In this document: positions 63,842-64,000 of the stretch, piece by piece
Numbering within the stretch: the first letter of the stretch is position 1
How the letters are laid out: each line of letters opens with the position of its first letter
Assembly (NCBI RefSeq): GCF_040581405.1
Contig: NZ_CP137157.1
Span: 1,368,001-1,432,000, forward strand
Reading direction: 5' to 3'
Source: Komagataeibacter sucrofermentans DSM 15973
GTDB lineage: Bacteria > Pseudomonadota > Alphaproteobacteria > Acetobacterales > Acetobacteraceae
DNA length: 64,000 nucleotides
Program-made: the position numbers and the translations under genes
The notes under the pieces: generated by a model
Told to the model about the DNA's origin: nothing
The model's input: the letters and a program-made list of their open reading frames with translations, nothing else
Database searches by the model: none

Positions 63842-64000
63842 ATGCATACTGCGCAAAAAGCAACCGGCGTCTCGCTGCTTCTGAGCGCCCTGATCGCAGG
63901 CGTGGCCGTTCATGCACAGGTCCCGCCAGCGTCAACCCTTCCCCCTGCCGTGCTGGGGCAATGGGTCACGAAAAATCACAAGGGTGTTTTTGAAATCGCG
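63842..64000 (+). CDS. Secreted DUF2147-type protein, truncated by the window end
   Basis: The ATG at 63842 has AAAGAGA upstream. A signal peptide (ATGVSLLLSALIAGVAVHA) is followed by PPAVLGQWVTKNHKGVFEIA, where the window stops. The G-x-W ... G-V-F/I-E-I-A pattern is how DUF2147 proteins begin. Only 53 codons are visible. It is a periplasmic protein of unknown function. Confidence 0.6.
   Translation, partial: MHTAQKATGVSLLLSALIAGVAVHAQVPPASTLPPAVLGQWVTKNHKGVFEIA

Overview
The window looks like a chromosomal segment of an acetic acid bacterium (Acetobacteraceae, Komagataeibacter/Gluconacetobacter-like). This rests on the high-GC core genes, the alphaproteobacterial character of the proteins, the abundance of TonB-dependent receptors and the many degraded IS5-type insertion sequences. 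The genus is an inference from resemblance; no database was searched.

Region 1 (1-9.1 kb): the 3' part of a DEAD-box RNA helicase, a B12-binding radical SAM protein and a 59-aa conserved protein. These are followed by an AT-rich accessory block with a TonB-dependent receptor (TBDR), a peroxiredoxin-like protein lacking its catalytic Cys, a 67-aa protein and an RBBP9-type hydrolase.

Region 2 (9.3-30.8 kb): a large organosulfur island organised around a divergent LysR regulator. Leftward run nitroreductase, FAD D-lactate-type dehydrogenase, four-domain rhodanese, cysteine-dioxygenase-like cupin, class II aldolase, D-2-hydroxyacid dehydrogenase and an SsuD-like flavin monooxygenase. Rightward run a redoxin, a flavin reductase, a sulfonate-type ABC transporter (binding protein, permease, ATPase), a second binding protein, a TBDR, an FMN L-lactate-oxidase-like enzyme, a further TBDR and a binding protein translationally coupled to it. 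The parts suggest uptake of an organosulfur compound across both membranes, flavin-dependent C-S cleavage, and handling of sulfur and hydroxyacid intermediates. The substrate is unknown.

Region 3 (30.9-35.8 kb): an insertion-sequence graveyard. Four elements (one nested inside another) sit end to end with recognisable inverted repeats and target duplications, next to two older transposase remnants. Every transposase gene seen is broken.

Region 4 (35.8-44.9 kb): a second uptake module with an aldo/keto reductase, a TBDR carrying a His-Glu repeat, a DszA/NtaA-type monooxygenase, two more binding proteins, an ABC permease and ATPase, and an IS3 remnant.

Region 5 (45.0-53.7 kb): a long leftward run joining a bd-type (cyanide-insensitive-like) quinol oxidase and its small DUF2474 partner, a nitrate-reductase-associated-type protein, an FdhF/YdeP-type molybdoenzyme, moaA, mobA, moaD, moaE and fdhD. 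A perfect 23-bp palindrome lies upstream of cydA.

Region 6 (54.4-64 kb): nitronate-monooxygenase-like protein, periplasmic histidine acid phosphatase, and a striking cluster of four cobalamin riboswitches. One controls metE, which diverges from an ArsR-methyltransferase regulator. The other three precede only tiny or distant ORFs. The window ends inside a DUF2147-type secreted protein.
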